DNA of 64,000 nucleotides from Phyllobacterium sp. T1293 (lineage in GTDB: Bacteria; Pseudomonadota; Alphaproteobacteria; Rhizobiales; Rhizobiaceae). The stretch is taken from positions 1,431,001 through 1,495,000 of the forward strand of contig NZ_CP088273.1 of NCBI RefSeq assembly GCF_020731415.2. The letters run 5' to 3'. Shown here piece by piece: positions 1 through 9,004 of the stretch (position 1 is its first letter; each line of letters starts with the position of its first letter). Under the pieces are notes generated by a model. That model was given only the letters and a program-made list of their open reading frames with translations, made no database searches and was not told the origin of the DNA. The translations under genes and the position numbers were made by a program.

Positions 1-1094
1 GTCGGGCGGACGAAATAGCCGGTTTCGTAACCTTCCGGCTTGCCTGCTCCGCCCACCAGCACGCGCGCGCCTTCCGAAATGCCAGCTTCAATCAGGCTCT
101 GTACCCGGCCATACTGGATATGGCTGACGAGCGGACCGATATGGTCGCCATCCTCCTGCGGGTCGCCGACACGCGCTTCCTTGCCCGTGGCTTCGGCAAT
201 CTTCACTGCCTTGTCATAGACGGACCGCTGCACCAGCATACGTGTTGGCGCATCGCAGGACTGGCCGCTATTGTTGAAACATTCGAGCACGCTGCCCGCA
301 ACACGATCTTCCAGATCGGCATCTTCAAACACGATGTTTGGCGATTTGCCGCCAAGTTCCAGTGTCACGCGCTTGACGGTTTCCGCCGCATCCTTGCTGA
401 CGGCAATACCGGCGCGAGTGGAGCCGGTGAAGGACATCATGTCGACGTCCTTGTGCTTGGACAGCGCAGCGCCAACCGCCGCGCCATCGCCATTGACGAG
501 GTTGAACGTACCGGCAGGAAAGCCCGCCTCATGCACCATCTCGGCATAAAGCAGCGCGTTGAGCGGGGTGAATTCGCTTGGTTTGAGCACGCAGGTGCTG
601 CCCGTTGCCAGTGCCGGAATAACTTTTAGCGCAATCTGATTGACAGGCCAGTTCCATGGCGTGATCAGGCCGCAGACACCGATGGCCTCGCGCACGAGAA
701 GGTCGCCATTGGGCAATTCCTCGCGCATGTGCAGGACCTTCAGCGCATCGATAAAGCCCTGAAGATGACCAACACCGACATCGGCCTGCTGCTGTGTGCT
801 CATGGTGATCGGCGCGCCGAGTTCCGCCGTGATGGTTTGCGCCATCTCATCATACCGGCGCTTGTAGATATCGAGCAGCTTTTCCAGAAGCGCCAGACGT
901 TCCTCGACGGAGGTCTGGCTGTAGGTCTGAAACGCTTTCTTGGCCGCCGCCACGGCGCGATCGATATCCGCTGGTGTTCCCATGGAAATGATCGCAATTG
1001 GCTTTTCTGTTGCCGGATTGATCACCTCAAGATCATTGGCCACAAGAGGCGGCACCCATTCGCCGTTGATATAGAAATCCCGCTTGATGAGCAT
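1..1094 (-). CDS. Aldehyde dehydrogenase family protein (3' end outside window)
   Basis: The minus-strand reading frame is open from the ATG at 1094 to the window edge (364 codons visible), so the C-terminus is missing. It starts after a strong AGGAGG ribosome site. Translation gives a canonical NAD(P)-dependent aldehyde dehydrogenase: a TPWNWP segment and LKPSE in the cofactor region, FTGST of the Rossmann fold, ELGGKSPN carrying the general-base glutamate, and the catalytic cysteine in NNSGQSCDAPTRM. The family oxidises aldehydes to acids, here probably an aldehyde released by one of the neighbouring amine or amide hydrolases. The exact substrate cannot be read from the sequence. It lies in the same direction as the amidinohydrolase and M20 genes but is separated from them by a palindromic repeat, so co-transcription is uncertain. 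Confidence 0.93.
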   Translation of the reverse strand, partial: MLIKRDFYINGEWVPPLVANDLEVINPATEKPIAIISMGTPADIDRAVAAAKKAFQTYSQTSVEERLALLEKLLDIYKRRYDEMAQTITAELGAPITMSTQQQADVGVGHLQGFIDALKVLHMREELPNGDLLVREAIGVCGLITPWNWPVNQIALKVIPALATGSTCVLKPSEFTPLNALLYAEMVHEAGFPAGTFNLVNGDGAAVGAALSKHKDVDMMSFTGSTRAGIAVSKDAAETVKRVTLELGGKSPNIVFEDADLEDRVAGSVLECFNNSGQSCDAPTRMLVQRSVYDKAVKIAEATGKEARVGDPQEDGDHIGPLVSHIQYGRVQSLIEAGISEGARVLVGGAGKPEGYETGYFVRP

Positions 1095-1205
1095 TTTTGC
1101 CTCCTCCTGAATGCTGTTCGTTCTGCAAATGGTATGGGGCTTTTGGTTTGGATGCCAGATGGAAAAACGACGGATTGTTTAGGTAGTATCGCTCTTCATG
1201 TATGT

Positions 1206-1330
1206 GGTTCGTGGTTCGACATAACAACCATGAGGGAGACTGGGGATTGCAGGGAGTCAAGTTCTGCACTTTTGCGATTAGCGTTGCAGCCACCCCTCTC
1301 CCTCACGGTTGTTATGTCGAACCACGAACC
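1206..1330. repeat. Palindromic intergenic repeat, copy A (ACATAACAACC arm type)
   Basis: Perfect 24-bp inverted arms (1206-1229 and 1307-1330) begin with GGTTCGTGGTTCGAC and carry the ATAACAACC variant. The centre includes GCGATTAGCGTTGCA, which occurs reverse-complemented in copy G, so this copy lies in the opposite orientation. It sits between the start of the aldehyde dehydrogenase gene and the end of the amidinohydrolase gene. No coding capacity is seen. Confidence 0.9.
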
Positions 1331-1345
1331 ACCCTCCACACACAC

Positions 1346-2281
1346 TCAATCCGCTGATCGCAACAGCGCTTGGGCCATGCAGTGAATGCCACCGCCGGTT
1401 TTGGAGATCTCGCTCATATCAACAGCTGCCACGTCAAATCCCCGTGCGCGCAGTTTATCGATCAGCGTCTTGCTTGATGTCGGCGCAATGATCCGGTCAT
1501 TGCCCAGCGACATGAAATTGCAGCCGAGATTCATCGTGTCCTGAAATGGTACGTCAATGATCTCGTGGCCCTTGGATTTCAGCCAGTCGACAATACCGGG
1601 TTCCGTGCAGGCAAGACAAACCGCCGTAAGCTTTGGTGCAATTGGCACTACCATCAGATCGATATGCACGTAATACTCATCGATGAAGGCAAGGCGCGTT
1701 TCCCAGCCCTCCTTGCGGAACCATTCTTCCACCTGCCGGGCGCCCTCCTCCTGCGTGCGCGCGCCGCCGCAGCCGATAAGAACACATCCCTCTTCGATCA
1801 CATTGAAATCGCCGCCCTCAAAAGTCCCTGCCGTCACCATGTCATAGATGGGAATGCCGAGCCGTTCATAGGTGCGGATCGCGGCATAGTTCTCGCCGCG
1901 CCGCCACCAGTTGGCCATGGCGGTGATCACAGCGCCGTAAGGGGTCATCACACTGGAATCGCGTGAATAAACCTGCATCGGCAGTTCGGGTTCCGGCTCA
2001 TGCCAATGGATGTTGACACCGAAATGCTCGTAGGCCGCGACCAGTTCCTTGTGCTGCGCCTGTGCGGTCTGAATGTTGCATGGCGCTTCGCGCAGATGTT
2101 TGCGCGACAGCGAGCTGGTTGCCATGTGCCGCAGAAATGCCGGAGAACCCAGCAGCACATCGGTCAGCGGGTCGGTTTCATTGCGAAAACCCCAGCCTTT
2201 CAGCGGTGCGGTGCCGCCATTCGGATTGCGGCGCTTCAATGTAAAGGCGTCGGCCTCAAAGCCCTGTTCGTGGCGTGTCAT
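1346..2281 (-). CDS. Amidinotransferase/dimethylarginine dimethylaminohydrolase-like protein
   Basis: The 311-residue protein has the guanidine-modifying-enzyme fold signature. Asp108 lies in SRDSS, the substrate-guanidine acid pair sits in EGGD (155-158), the catalytic histidine is His196 in EYYVHIDL, and the nucleophilic cysteine is Cys301 in GGGIHCMAQ near the C-terminus. This Cys/His/Glu-Asp set is what dimethylargininases, arginine deiminases and amidinotransferases share. The family attacks a guanidino carbon and releases amine or ammonia, or transfers the amidino group. The order of motifs and the length favour a hydrolase of DDAH type, acting on a methylated or N-substituted arginine-like compound in the cytoplasm. 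It lies 16 bp downstream of the M20 amidohydrolase and is probably co-transcribed with it. The substrate is inferred only from family and context. Confidence 0.85.
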   Translation of the reverse strand: MTRHEQGFEADAFTLKRRNPNGGTAPLKGWGFRNETDPLTDVLLGSPAFLRHMATSSLSRKHLREAPCNIQTAQAQHKELVAAYEHFGVNIHWHEPEPELPMQVYSRDSSVMTPYGAVITAMANWWRRGENYAAIRTYERLGIPIYDMVTAGTFEGGDFNVIEEGCVLIGCGGARTQEEGARQVEEWFRKEGWETRLAFIDEYYVHIDLMVVPIAPKLTAVCLACTEPGIVDWLKSKGHEIIDVPFQDTMNLGCNFMSLGNDRIIAPTSSKTLIDKLRARGFDVAAVDMSEISKTGGGIHCMAQALLRSAD

Positions 2282-2297
2282 TGGTCCTGTCTCCTCG

Positions 2298-3884
2298 TCA
2301 GGGGCGTGTGGGTATCCACCATTCCCGCCCGCGTGCAGTGGTCACATATTCCGGCCAGCGGAAATGAATTGGTGGCTCATAATCGCAAAGCGGCGCTATC
2401 CATTTTGAACCACCAATGCCGCCGCCGGTGCGTTCGATAAACTCATCCTTTGCGCTTCTGCGGGCATCGCCGTCCTCAAGCAGGCGCAGGGCAGTCAGCG
2501 CCACGGTCTTGGCGGCGGTGGTCACCATCGGATCAATTGTTTCCGGGATACCGCCCAGCGCATTCATCACCCAGCCCGGATAGGCAAAGCCCTTGGGCGC
2601 CTTCAATGCGGGACGTGCCACATAGAAGCGCACTGTCGGTGCGTGCCATGTCATATCCGTATAATCATCGGAGGTGGAATTGATCTGCGATGGTGGCAGG
2701 TCACGGCGCAGGATTGCTTCGGCATCCCTTGGTGCGATCAATGCCTCGCATTCATCTAGAAAGGGATCCTGCATCGCCTCAATCCCGGCATTGACCTGAA
2801 TGTCCCGTGCCACCGCCTTTGCCGTCTCGTTCCAGCGCGGCGCACCGACTGTCTGCAGGGCATCCCATGTGATTTCTGCCATGGCATGATTGGCAAGGCC
2901 GGGACGTGACTTGCACACCCAATGCCGCTCCACCCGGCAACCGCTCATAGCGGCGGCATGTTCGGCATTGCGGTCAAGCACTGATGTCACCTGCTCGGCC
3001 ATGGCTATGGTTGGCACACGCATCATGTACTGAATTTCGGCGAGCCCGGCAGGAAGATTGTCAGCGGTTGCCTGCCCGGCGGTCAGGATTGCCTCGCTGA
3101 TCGACCAACCGCCCTGATGCGGCAGCATGGAATCCCGCAAGGCTTTTGACGCCATATACATCATCATCAGCGCATCATTAGCGCCGGGCGCCCGCACCGC
3201 CGAATGGGATTGCGGGATCGGTGCGCCGTCGCTGAGCCCCCAACTTTCAGGCTGATCGCAGACAAAACGGTAAATCATTGAGTAGGCAGCGCCGCAGTGC
3301 GTGTCCCAACGCACCGTATTACACAGCGGCAGCATGTAGAACGGATGGAACGAGATCATTCCATCAAGCCCATCATAATAGCCCTTGGCGGCGTGAATGG
3401 GCTTTGAGCCGCGCACTTTTTCCGCCGGTTCGCCGGTAAAGCGCAATGTGCCCGCTATGCCGTGCTTTTCCATGGCGGCTTTCGTTGCCAGCAGACCGCC
3501 AAGACTGGATATGCCGAGCCCCGAATGCGGGTCAGTGTGCCCGCCCGCATGTTCGTTCAAACCGGGCCTTGGGCGCTGGACTGTTGCCGCGTCCTGACAA
3601 TTGCCGGGCACCGCATCATATTCCGCATACATGCCGATGGTTGGGGATTTGCCCGTAGTGGCTCCCCGGTTGGTCCAGTGGGCACAGAATGCCGTGGGCA
3701 TACCGCCTGAACCGGTCTCCACGTCAAAACCCTCACGACGCAGCAGCGATACATACCAATCCGCCGATTGATATTCGCGCCAGGCGGTTTCGCCGAAATC
3801 GAAAATGGTGCGGGTCCAGGCTGAGAGATCAGCTTGGCGCTTTTCGACAAAATCCAGCGCTGTGGTTCCTGCTGCCGTGGTCAC
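2298..3884 (-). CDS. M20-family amidohydrolase (AbgB-like)
   Basis: The 528-residue protein resembles the long metal-dependent M20 amidohydrolases related to AbgB of aminobenzoyl-glutamate utilisation. Visible landmarks are AEYDAVPGNCQ (first metal/catalytic region), a GGHTDPHSGLG histidine-rich segment, FTGEPAEKVRGSKP in the position of the EE metal motif, a lid domain with ANDALMMMYMASKAL, and a C-terminal GWVMNALGG. Such enzymes cleave an amide bond in an acyl-amino-acid or similar conjugate. It is the first gene of a minus-strand pair with the DDAH-like gene and is divergent from a LysR gene 108 bp away, which suggests LysR control. The length (about 100 residues above typical IAA-amino-acid hydrolases) and the extended linker after the AEYD motif fit this subgroup. 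The substrate is unknown. Confidence 0.8.
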   Translation of the reverse strand: MTTAAGTTALDFVEKRQADLSAWTRTIFDFGETAWREYQSADWYVSLLRREGFDVETGSGGMPTAFCAHWTNRGATTGKSPTIGMYAEYDAVPGNCQDAATVQRPRPGLNEHAGGHTDPHSGLGISSLGGLLATKAAMEKHGIAGTLRFTGEPAEKVRGSKPIHAAKGYYDGLDGMISFHPFYMLPLCNTVRWDTHCGAAYSMIYRFVCDQPESWGLSDGAPIPQSHSAVRAPGANDALMMMYMASKALRDSMLPHQGGWSISEAILTAGQATADNLPAGLAEIQYMMRVPTIAMAEQVTSVLDRNAEHAAAMSGCRVERHWVCKSRPGLANHAMAEITWDALQTVGAPRWNETAKAVARDIQVNAGIEAMQDPFLDECEALIAPRDAEAILRRDLPPSQINSTSDDYTDMTWHAPTVRFYVARPALKAPKGFAYPGWVMNALGGIPETIDPMVTTAAKTVALTALRLLEDGDARRSAKDEFIERTGGGIGGSKWIAPLCDYEPPIHFRWPEYVTTARGREWWIPTRP

Positions 3885-3953
3885 TATCCATCTCCCGTTA
3901 CCGCGAGATAATCATCTGGAAGGCGGGACAAAAAGTGATATGTTTTTTCAAAA

Positions 3954-3971
3954 CGTGCAAATTCTATTCAC
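3954..3971. promoter_or_regulatory. Candidate LysR operator in the divergent promoter
   Basis: CGTGCAAATTCTATTCAC lies 22 bp upstream of the LysR start in the 108-bp divergent gap. It resembles the much cleaner palindrome CGTGAA-N5-TTCACG found in front of the ABC operon (4912-4928), with two extra bases. Shared half sites around the same regulator suggest auto- and cross-regulation. This is inference from two sites only. Confidence 0.3.
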
Positions 3972-3992
3972 CTCATCATTGGAATCCCGTTC

Positions 3993-4883
3993 ATGCGCAT
4001 TCCCTCCACGCAAGCCCTGCGGTCCCTTGAAAGCTTTGCCCGGCATGGCAGTGTCTGGCGCGCAGCGGATGAACTGCACCTCACCCGCAGTGCCGTCAGC
4101 CATCAATTGCGCCTGCTGGAGCGCGATCTCGGCTTTGAACTGCTGCAGCGCGATGGCAAGGGTGTTGCGCTTACCCCGCGCGGGCGCAAATATGCCAATG
4201 ATGTGCGCAAGGCGCTGATTGTCATTGACGATGCCGGCGGCAGACAAAGCCCTGCCGGTGTGGGCGGTTCGCTATGCGTCAGCTCGACAGCGGGCTTTGC
4301 CTCGCTGTGGCTGTGTACCCATATTGCCGAGTTTCAGGAGAAATATCCTGAAGTATCACTGCGCATTGTCACGCCGCGCAAGCTTGATGATGTAACGGAT
4401 TCATCTGTCGATATTTTTATAGCGTTCGGCGACGGAAACTGGCCCAACCGCGCGGTGGAGCTGCTCTGTGAGGTGGAGTTCACGCCACTGTGCAGCCCGG
4501 TTCTGATCAACAAAATCGGCGGTATTGCTGAGCCAAAGGACCTGTTGCGCGCGCCTCTGCTGCATCTGGGCGATTTCGAAGACTGGACCCGCTGGATGGC
4601 GCTGGCCAATGTAGAAAACCCTGACTCCGAACGCGGCATCATCTTTTCCGATATGAATCTTGTCTATTCCGCTGCCATTACGGCGCAAGGCGTGGCCATG
4701 GGCGATGAGCTTACCTGCCGCAAAGCCATGAAGGCAGGTCAACTCATCCGCCCGTTCGACCTTGGCATCAAGTCGCCGAAATCCTATTTCCTCGTCACCG
4801 ATTTCGCCAAAGTCGAGCATCCAGCCCAGCTGGCGTTCACGGAATGGCTGAAATCACGGCTGTCGCAAACGCGCAACGCCTAG
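3993..4883 (+). CDS. LysR-family transcriptional regulator (GcvA-like)
   Basis: The 296-residue protein has an N-terminal winged helix-turn-helix (about residues 6-65, with AADELHLTRSAVSHQLRLLE as the recognition region) and a C-terminal periplasmic-binding-protein-like effector domain (about 90-290). The N-terminus (MRIPSTQALRSLESFARHGS) is of the GcvA/AmpR type. It is transcribed divergently from the M20/DDAH-like pair and convergently placed ahead of the ABC-transporter operon, the usual position for a regulator of both. Candidate operators lie on each side (3954-3971 and 4912-4928). The effector is probably the transported compound or a breakdown product; nothing in the sequence identifies it. 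Confidence 0.93.
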   Translation: MRIPSTQALRSLESFARHGSVWRAADELHLTRSAVSHQLRLLERDLGFELLQRDGKGVALTPRGRKYANDVRKALIVIDDAGGRQSPAGVGGSLCVSSTAGFASLWLCTHIAEFQEKYPEVSLRIVTPRKLDDVTDSSVDIFIAFGDGNWPNRAVELLCEVEFTPLCSPVLINKIGGIAEPKDLLRAPLLHLGDFEDWTRWMALANVENPDSERGIIFSDMNLVYSAAITAQGVAMGDELTCRKAMKAGQLIRPFDLGIKSPKSYFLVTDFAKVEHPAQLAFTEWLKSRLSQTRNA

Positions 4884-4911
4884 ACACCCAAACGGGGTTT
4901 TCTCATGCTGG

Positions 4912-4928
4912 CGTGAATTTCATTCACG
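4912..4928. promoter_or_regulatory. Candidate operator of the ABC-transporter operon
   Basis: CGTGAATTTCATTCACG is a perfect 6-bp inverted repeat with a 5-bp centre. It also fits the LysR T-N11-A rule. It lies between the LysR stop and the start of the transporter operon (ATG 5010), about 80 bp upstream, a sensible place for LysR activation. Confidence 0.45.
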
Positions 4929-5009
4929 TATCGCGGCAATATATTTCAATTGTCGTCACGGCAGATTGTGCCTAGGCTTTCCCAAAAAGCAGGGGAAAGA
5001 GGTCCATCA

Positions 5010-6116
5010 ATGCCTCAAGGCATACAACTGGGCGACGCAAAGGCCGCCGAGATCAAGGCTGTATCCATTGGCAAGACATTCGGTGCATTCCGTGCGCTGA
5101 AAGACCTGTCGCTCGACATCGGACGCGGCGAGTTTTTGACCCTTCTCGGCCCTTCCGGTTCGGGCAAGACGACCTTCCTGATGATCCTTGCCGGGTTTAC
5201 CGCGCCAAGCGAAGGCCGGTTGATGATGGACGGCAAGGACATCACGGATGTACCCGCCGAAGACCGTTCCTATGGCATGGTGTTTCAGGGCTACGCCCTT
5301 TTCCCGCATCTTACCGTCGAACAGAACATCGCCTTCCCGCTGAAAGTGCGCGGCCGTTCCTCCGCCGATATCAAGCGACGGGTCGGCGAAATGGTCGAGC
5401 GCGTTGGTCTTGTGGGCCATGAGAAAAAACTGCCAACAAAGCTTTCCGGTGGCCAGCAGCAGCGCGTGGCGCTTGCCCGCGCCTTGGCATTTGAACCATC
5501 GGTGCTTTTGCTGGACGAGCCTTTTTCGGCCCTCGACAAGAATTTGCGCGAGATGATGCAGGAGGAAGTCAAACGCCTGCATCAGGAAACCGGAACGACA
5601 TTCGTTTTCGTCACCCATGATCAGTCTGAGGCGCTCGCCCTCTCCTCGCGGGTTGCGATTTTCAATCATGGTGAGTTGTTGCAGGTCGGACGCCCGCAGG
5701 ATGTCTATGAGCGGCCAGCCAATCGTTTTGTTGCGGAGTTTCTCGGCGAGATCAATCTGCTGCCGCTCGGGGCCCTCAGGCTTGATGGTGACAAGGCAGC
5801 AGGCCAGTTTGAGGACCGCACGATTGTGCTCCACCAGACCGGCCCACAAATCGGCCAGAACGCCGTTGCCGCCGTGCGCCCTGAACATATGACCATCGCC
5901 GCCACGCGGCAAAACCCTGATCATAATGCCATCGTCTGCCGGATCGAGGATGCAACCTATCTCGGCGCTGTAACCAAATACCACCTGAAAACCCGCAGCG
6001 GCACATCCATCGCCGTGTCTATGCCGACAGCCGCAACCACAGGCCTCGCCCATCGCGCGGATGTCTGGGTGTCATGGCCAACAGAACAGGGATTTTTGCT
6101 GCCGCAGCAATCATAA
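5010..6116 (+). CDS. ABC transporter ATP-binding protein (PotA-type, spermidine/putrescine family)
   Basis: The 368-residue ATPase has Walker A GPSGSGKTT, a Q-loop in MVFQGYALFPH, signature LSGGQQQRVALARAL, Walker B LLLDEPFSALD, the H-loop in FVTHDQSEAL, and a C-terminal TOBE-like domain (about 275-365). The domain order is that of PotA/FbpC importers. The frame extends upstream to a TTG at 4950, but the ATG at 5010, preceded by AGGGGAAAGAGG, is the better start. It powers the importer encoded by the next three genes. The family imports polyamines, iron or related small cations. With the surrounding amine-catabolic genes a nitrogen-rich organic substrate is likely. Confidence 0.93.
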   Translation: MPQGIQLGDAKAAEIKAVSIGKTFGAFRALKDLSLDIGRGEFLTLLGPSGSGKTTFLMILAGFTAPSEGRLMMDGKDITDVPAEDRSYGMVFQGYALFPHLTVEQNIAFPLKVRGRSSADIKRRVGEMVERVGLVGHEKKLPTKLSGGQQQRVALARALAFEPSVLLLDEPFSALDKNLREMMQEEVKRLHQETGTTFVFVTHDQSEALALSSRVAIFNHGELLQVGRPQDVYERPANRFVAEFLGEINLLPLGALRLDGDKAAGQFEDRTIVLHQTGPQIGQNAVAAVRPEHMTIAATRQNPDHNAIVCRIEDATYLGAVTKYHLKTRSGTSIAVSMPTAATTGLAHRADVWVSWPTEQGFLLPQQS

Positions 6117-6162
6117 ATCGACGCATCCGGAATGTGACAATAACAATCCAAAGGGGAACACA

Positions 6163-7278
6163 ATGGATCACGCATTTCAAAAAGACTGTCTGGAAATACT
6201 GGCCGACAAGGTGGAACGAGGCGAGATAAGCCGCCGCCGCTTCACCCAGATGGCCGCCATGCTGCTTGCAGGCGCGCCTGCCCTGCTGCGCTCCAACCGC
6301 GCTTTGGCCCAATCAAAAGATCTGGTTCTGGTCAATTGGGGCGGCGATGCCATGACCGCCTATGACAAGGCCTACGGTCAGCCATTCGCCAAGGAGAGCG
6401 GTATCGCCGTGAAGATGGATGGTTCCGGCCCAACGGAAGGCGCTATTACCGCGCAGTTCAAGAGCGGCAAGCCCAGCTGGGACCTGATGGATGTCGATCC
6501 CTTCTCCGGTATTACATTGGGCAAACAGGGCATGCTCGAGCCTATCGATTATACTATTGTTGACAAAAACAAGATGCGCCCCGGCTTTGGCTGGGATCAC
6601 GCGGCTTCCACCTATTTCTTCTCCTATATCATTGCCTATGATTCATCGAAATTCGGCGATCAGGTGCCAACGGGCATGGCGGATTTTTTTGACGTAAAGA
6701 AATTTCCCGGCAAACGCTCGCTCTACAAATGGGGCTCGGCCATGTGGGAAGCCGCATTGATGGCCGATGGTGTCGCTCCGGAAAAGCTCTATCCGCTCGA
6801 TCTGAAGCGCGCCCATGACAAGCTCGCGGCGTTCAAGGAAAACGTTGTCGCCTATTGGGGTGGCGGTGCGGAAAGCCAGTCTGTTCTCATGGATGGCGAA
6901 GCTTCCATGGCGCTGATTTGGTCAACGCGTGCGCAACTGCTTGAACAGGATTCCGGCGGCAATATCAAATTTGTCTGGGATCAGGGGCTGATTTCCCCCG
7001 GCGCACTGGCTGTGATGAAGAACAATCCCGGCGGCAAGGACAATGCAATGAAGTTCATTGCCAGTGCCCAGACGCCCGAACGGCAATTGCAGATGTTCGA
7101 ACTGCTCGGACAAGGCCCCGCCAATCCGGCCACCGATGCACTCATTCCGGCGGATAAGAAACGGGTCAATTGCGTTGATCCAGCCAATATGACCAAGCAA
7201 ATCCCGCTCAATATGGAATGGTATGCGGAGCACTATGCCTCGGCTTTTGATGAGTACACGAAGGTCATCTCGGCGTGA
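6163..7278 (+). CDS. ABC transporter substrate-binding protein, Tat-exported (PotD-like)
   Basis: The 371-residue periplasmic binding protein begins with a long n-region and a twin-arginine motif SRRRFTQ (residues 23-29), a hydrophobic stretch and a likely cleavage site near ALAQS. The mature part starts LVLVNWGGDAM, typical of family-1 solute-binding proteins of polyamine-type importers. The frame opens earlier (6061), but the ATG at 6163 after AAGGGG gives the sensible Tat leader. It is 46 bp behind the ATPase gene and is followed by a strong hairpin (7289-7313), an arrangement that often raises binding-protein messenger relative to the permeases. Tat export implies the protein folds in the cytoplasm before secretion. 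Confidence 0.92.
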   Translation: MDHAFQKDCLEILADKVERGEISRRRFTQMAAMLLAGAPALLRSNRALAQSKDLVLVNWGGDAMTAYDKAYGQPFAKESGIAVKMDGSGPTEGAITAQFKSGKPSWDLMDVDPFSGITLGKQGMLEPIDYTIVDKNKMRPGFGWDHAASTYFFSYIIAYDSSKFGDQVPTGMADFFDVKKFPGKRSLYKWGSAMWEAALMADGVAPEKLYPLDLKRAHDKLAAFKENVVAYWGGGAESQSVLMDGEASMALIWSTRAQLLEQDSGGNIKFVWDQGLISPGALAVMKNNPGGKDNAMKFIASAQTPERQLQMFELLGQGPANPATDALIPADKKRVNCVDPANMTKQIPLNMEWYAEHYASAFDEYTKVISA

Positions 7279-7288
7279 TGAAGTGCGT

Positions 7289-7313
7289 TATCTCCCCCCT
7301 TGTGGGGGAGATA
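7289..7313. promoter_or_regulatory. Intercistronic hairpin after the binding-protein gene
   Basis: TATCTCCCC (7289-7297) pairs perfectly with GGGGAGATA (7305-7313) around a 7-base loop. No T-run follows, so it looks like a messenger-stabilising or attenuating hairpin rather than a full terminator. The identical stem recurs at 11803-11827 behind the second binding-protein gene. Confidence 0.6.
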
Positions 7314-7354
7314 CCCGCACCACCTGCTTGTGTGTAATTTAAGAAGGACGCTGA

Positions 7355-8188
7355 ATGACCGGAAAGTCGGTTTTACCCAGAACGATATTGCTGCTTGCGC
7401 CGCTGCTGCTGTTTCTCGGGCTTGCTTATGTCGTGCCGTTTCTCGGGGTCATCAGATGGAGCGTGACACTGCCGGAACCGGGGCTCGGGCAATATCATGC
7501 AGTGCTCACCGATCCTCTGGTCCAATCTGTCTTTATCCGCACCTTGCGTATCTGCCTGTTCGTCACGGTCGCGGCGCTCGTCATGGCCTATGCCATTGCC
7601 TATGTCTGGGTGCGCGGAACACCGGCACAGCGCATGCTGGCGGAATTCTGCATTCTCGTGCCATTCTGGATTTCGGTGCTGACGCGGGCTTTCGGCTGGC
7701 TCGCGCTCCTTTCCAATCGCGGCCTGATCAATACGTGGCTACAGGCGGCCGGTGTCATCAGCGAGCCGCTGGCGCTTGCCCGCAATGAATTCGGTGTCAT
7801 CATCGGCATGACGCATTTTCTCATTCCCTTTGCTGTTTTTCCCATAGCATCCGCCATGCGCAGCATTGATGAGCGCGTGCTTCTGGCCGCCCGCGGCATG
7901 GGTGCCTCGCGCAGCCGCATTTTCTGGAGCGTGTTTGTGCCCCTCACCTATGGCGGACTGATCGGCGCGGCGCTGATTGTGTTTGTTTTCGCGCTGGGCT
8001 TCTTTGTTACTCCGGCCATTCTCGGCGGCGGGCGCAGCGTCATGGTGGCGGAGCTTGTTTATCTCAGGATTTTCCAGAGCCCGGACTGGGGTCTTGGGGC
8101 GGCGATCAGCGTCGTGCTTGTGGTCTTCATCGGTGTCCTGCTCGCCCTGATGCGGCGTTTCATCAAACCTGCGCATCTGGTGGGCTGA
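7355..8188 (+). CDS. ABC transporter permease (PotB-type)
   Basis: The 277-residue inner-membrane protein has about six hydrophobic segments, the first at residues 9-32 (ILLLAPLLLFLGLAYVVPFL). The EAA-loop region of binding-protein-dependent permeases lies in LLAARGMGASRSRIFWSVFVPL (split by the invariant glycine). It starts at ATG 7355 after AGAAGGA, lies 76 bp behind the binding-protein gene past a hairpin, and is 3 bp from the second permease. It would form the heterodimeric channel with the next gene, energised by the ATPase at 5010. Confidence 0.92.
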   Translation: MTGKSVLPRTILLLAPLLLFLGLAYVVPFLGVIRWSVTLPEPGLGQYHAVLTDPLVQSVFIRTLRICLFVTVAALVMAYAIAYVWVRGTPAQRMLAEFCILVPFWISVLTRAFGWLALLSNRGLINTWLQAAGVISEPLALARNEFGVIIGMTHFLIPFAVFPIASAMRSIDERVLLAARGMGASRSRIFWSVFVPLTYGGLIGAALIVFVFALGFFVTPAILGGGRSVMVAELVYLRIFQSPDWGLGAAISVVLVVFIGVLLALMRRFIKPAHLVG

Positions 8189-8191
8189 GCC

Positions 8192-9004
8192 ATGCAGTCA
8201 TCACGCCCCGGTCCCGTCCTGCTTATTATCGCCACAGCCGTCGCGCTGTTCCTGCTGATGCCGCTTCTGGCTGTCGTGCCCGTATCGTTCACGCCGCAGC
8301 GGTTTTTGTCGATGCCAAATGGCGTGCTGTCACTGCGGCATTATCAGGCGCTCATCGATAATCCCGCTTGGGGGCAAAGCGTCCTGCTCAGCCTGCGGAT
8401 TGGCATTCTCTCCAGCGCCATCGCAACGGTGCTGGCCACCATGTTCGGGCTTGGCATCTGGATGTTTCAGCCGCGCTTTTCCGCGCTGCTGATCGGCTTT
8501 GTTCTCCTACCGCTGATCGTGCCGCCCGTGGTATCAGCCATGACGCTGTATTTCCTGATGACCACCCTTTCCGCCTTCAACAGCTTTATCGGTTATGACA
8601 CATGGATCGGTGTTGCCCTCGCCCATGCGGTGATGATCACACCCTTTGCCGTGGTTCTTATTCTGGTGGCGCTGTTTCAGGTGGACCGACGCATTGACCT
8701 TGCCGCGCGCGGCCTTGGTGCAAACCTTACCACCCGTGCCTTTCGCATCATCATTCCCAACATCAAGTTCGGCATTGCCACCGCCGCGCTGCTTTCCTTT
8801 GTGTTGTCGTGGGAAGAGATCGGCGTCACCCTGTTTATCACCAGCGTCAACGCCATTACTCTGCCGCGTCTGATGTGGATGGGCCTGCGCGACAATATTG
8901 ATCCTGCCATCGCCGCTATTTCCGTGCTTCTGATCATCGTGACCGCCGTCATCCTGGCTTTAAGGATTTTCATCGAACGGCGCGGGGCATCGGAGACGAA
9001 ATGA
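8192..9004 (+). CDS. ABC transporter permease (PotC-type)
   Basis: The 270-residue protein has about six transmembrane segments, beginning with VLLIIATAVALFLLMPLLA, and the permease EAA-loop in LAARGLGANLTTRAFRIIIP. It is the second half of the permease pair. It follows the first permease by 3 bp and its stop overlaps the start of the FAD oxidase by 4 bp (ATGA). That tight coupling ties the oxidase to the transported substrate. Confidence 0.92.
   Translation: MQSSRPGPVLLIIATAVALFLLMPLLAVVPVSFTPQRFLSMPNGVLSLRHYQALIDNPAWGQSVLLSLRIGILSSAIATVLATMFGLGIWMFQPRFSALLIGFVLLPLIVPPVVSAMTLYFLMTTLSAFNSFIGYDTWIGVALAHAVMITPFAVVLILVALFQVDRRIDLAARGLGANLTTRAFRIIIPNIKFGIATAALLSFVLSWEEIGVTLFITSVNAITLPRLMWMGLRDNIDPAIAAISVLLIIVTAVILALRIFIERRGASETK

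Noticed and set aside
4950..5009. Upstream TTG extension of the ABC ATPase
   Set aside because: ATG 5010 has a good ribosome site and starts at the family's usual position; the extension has none.
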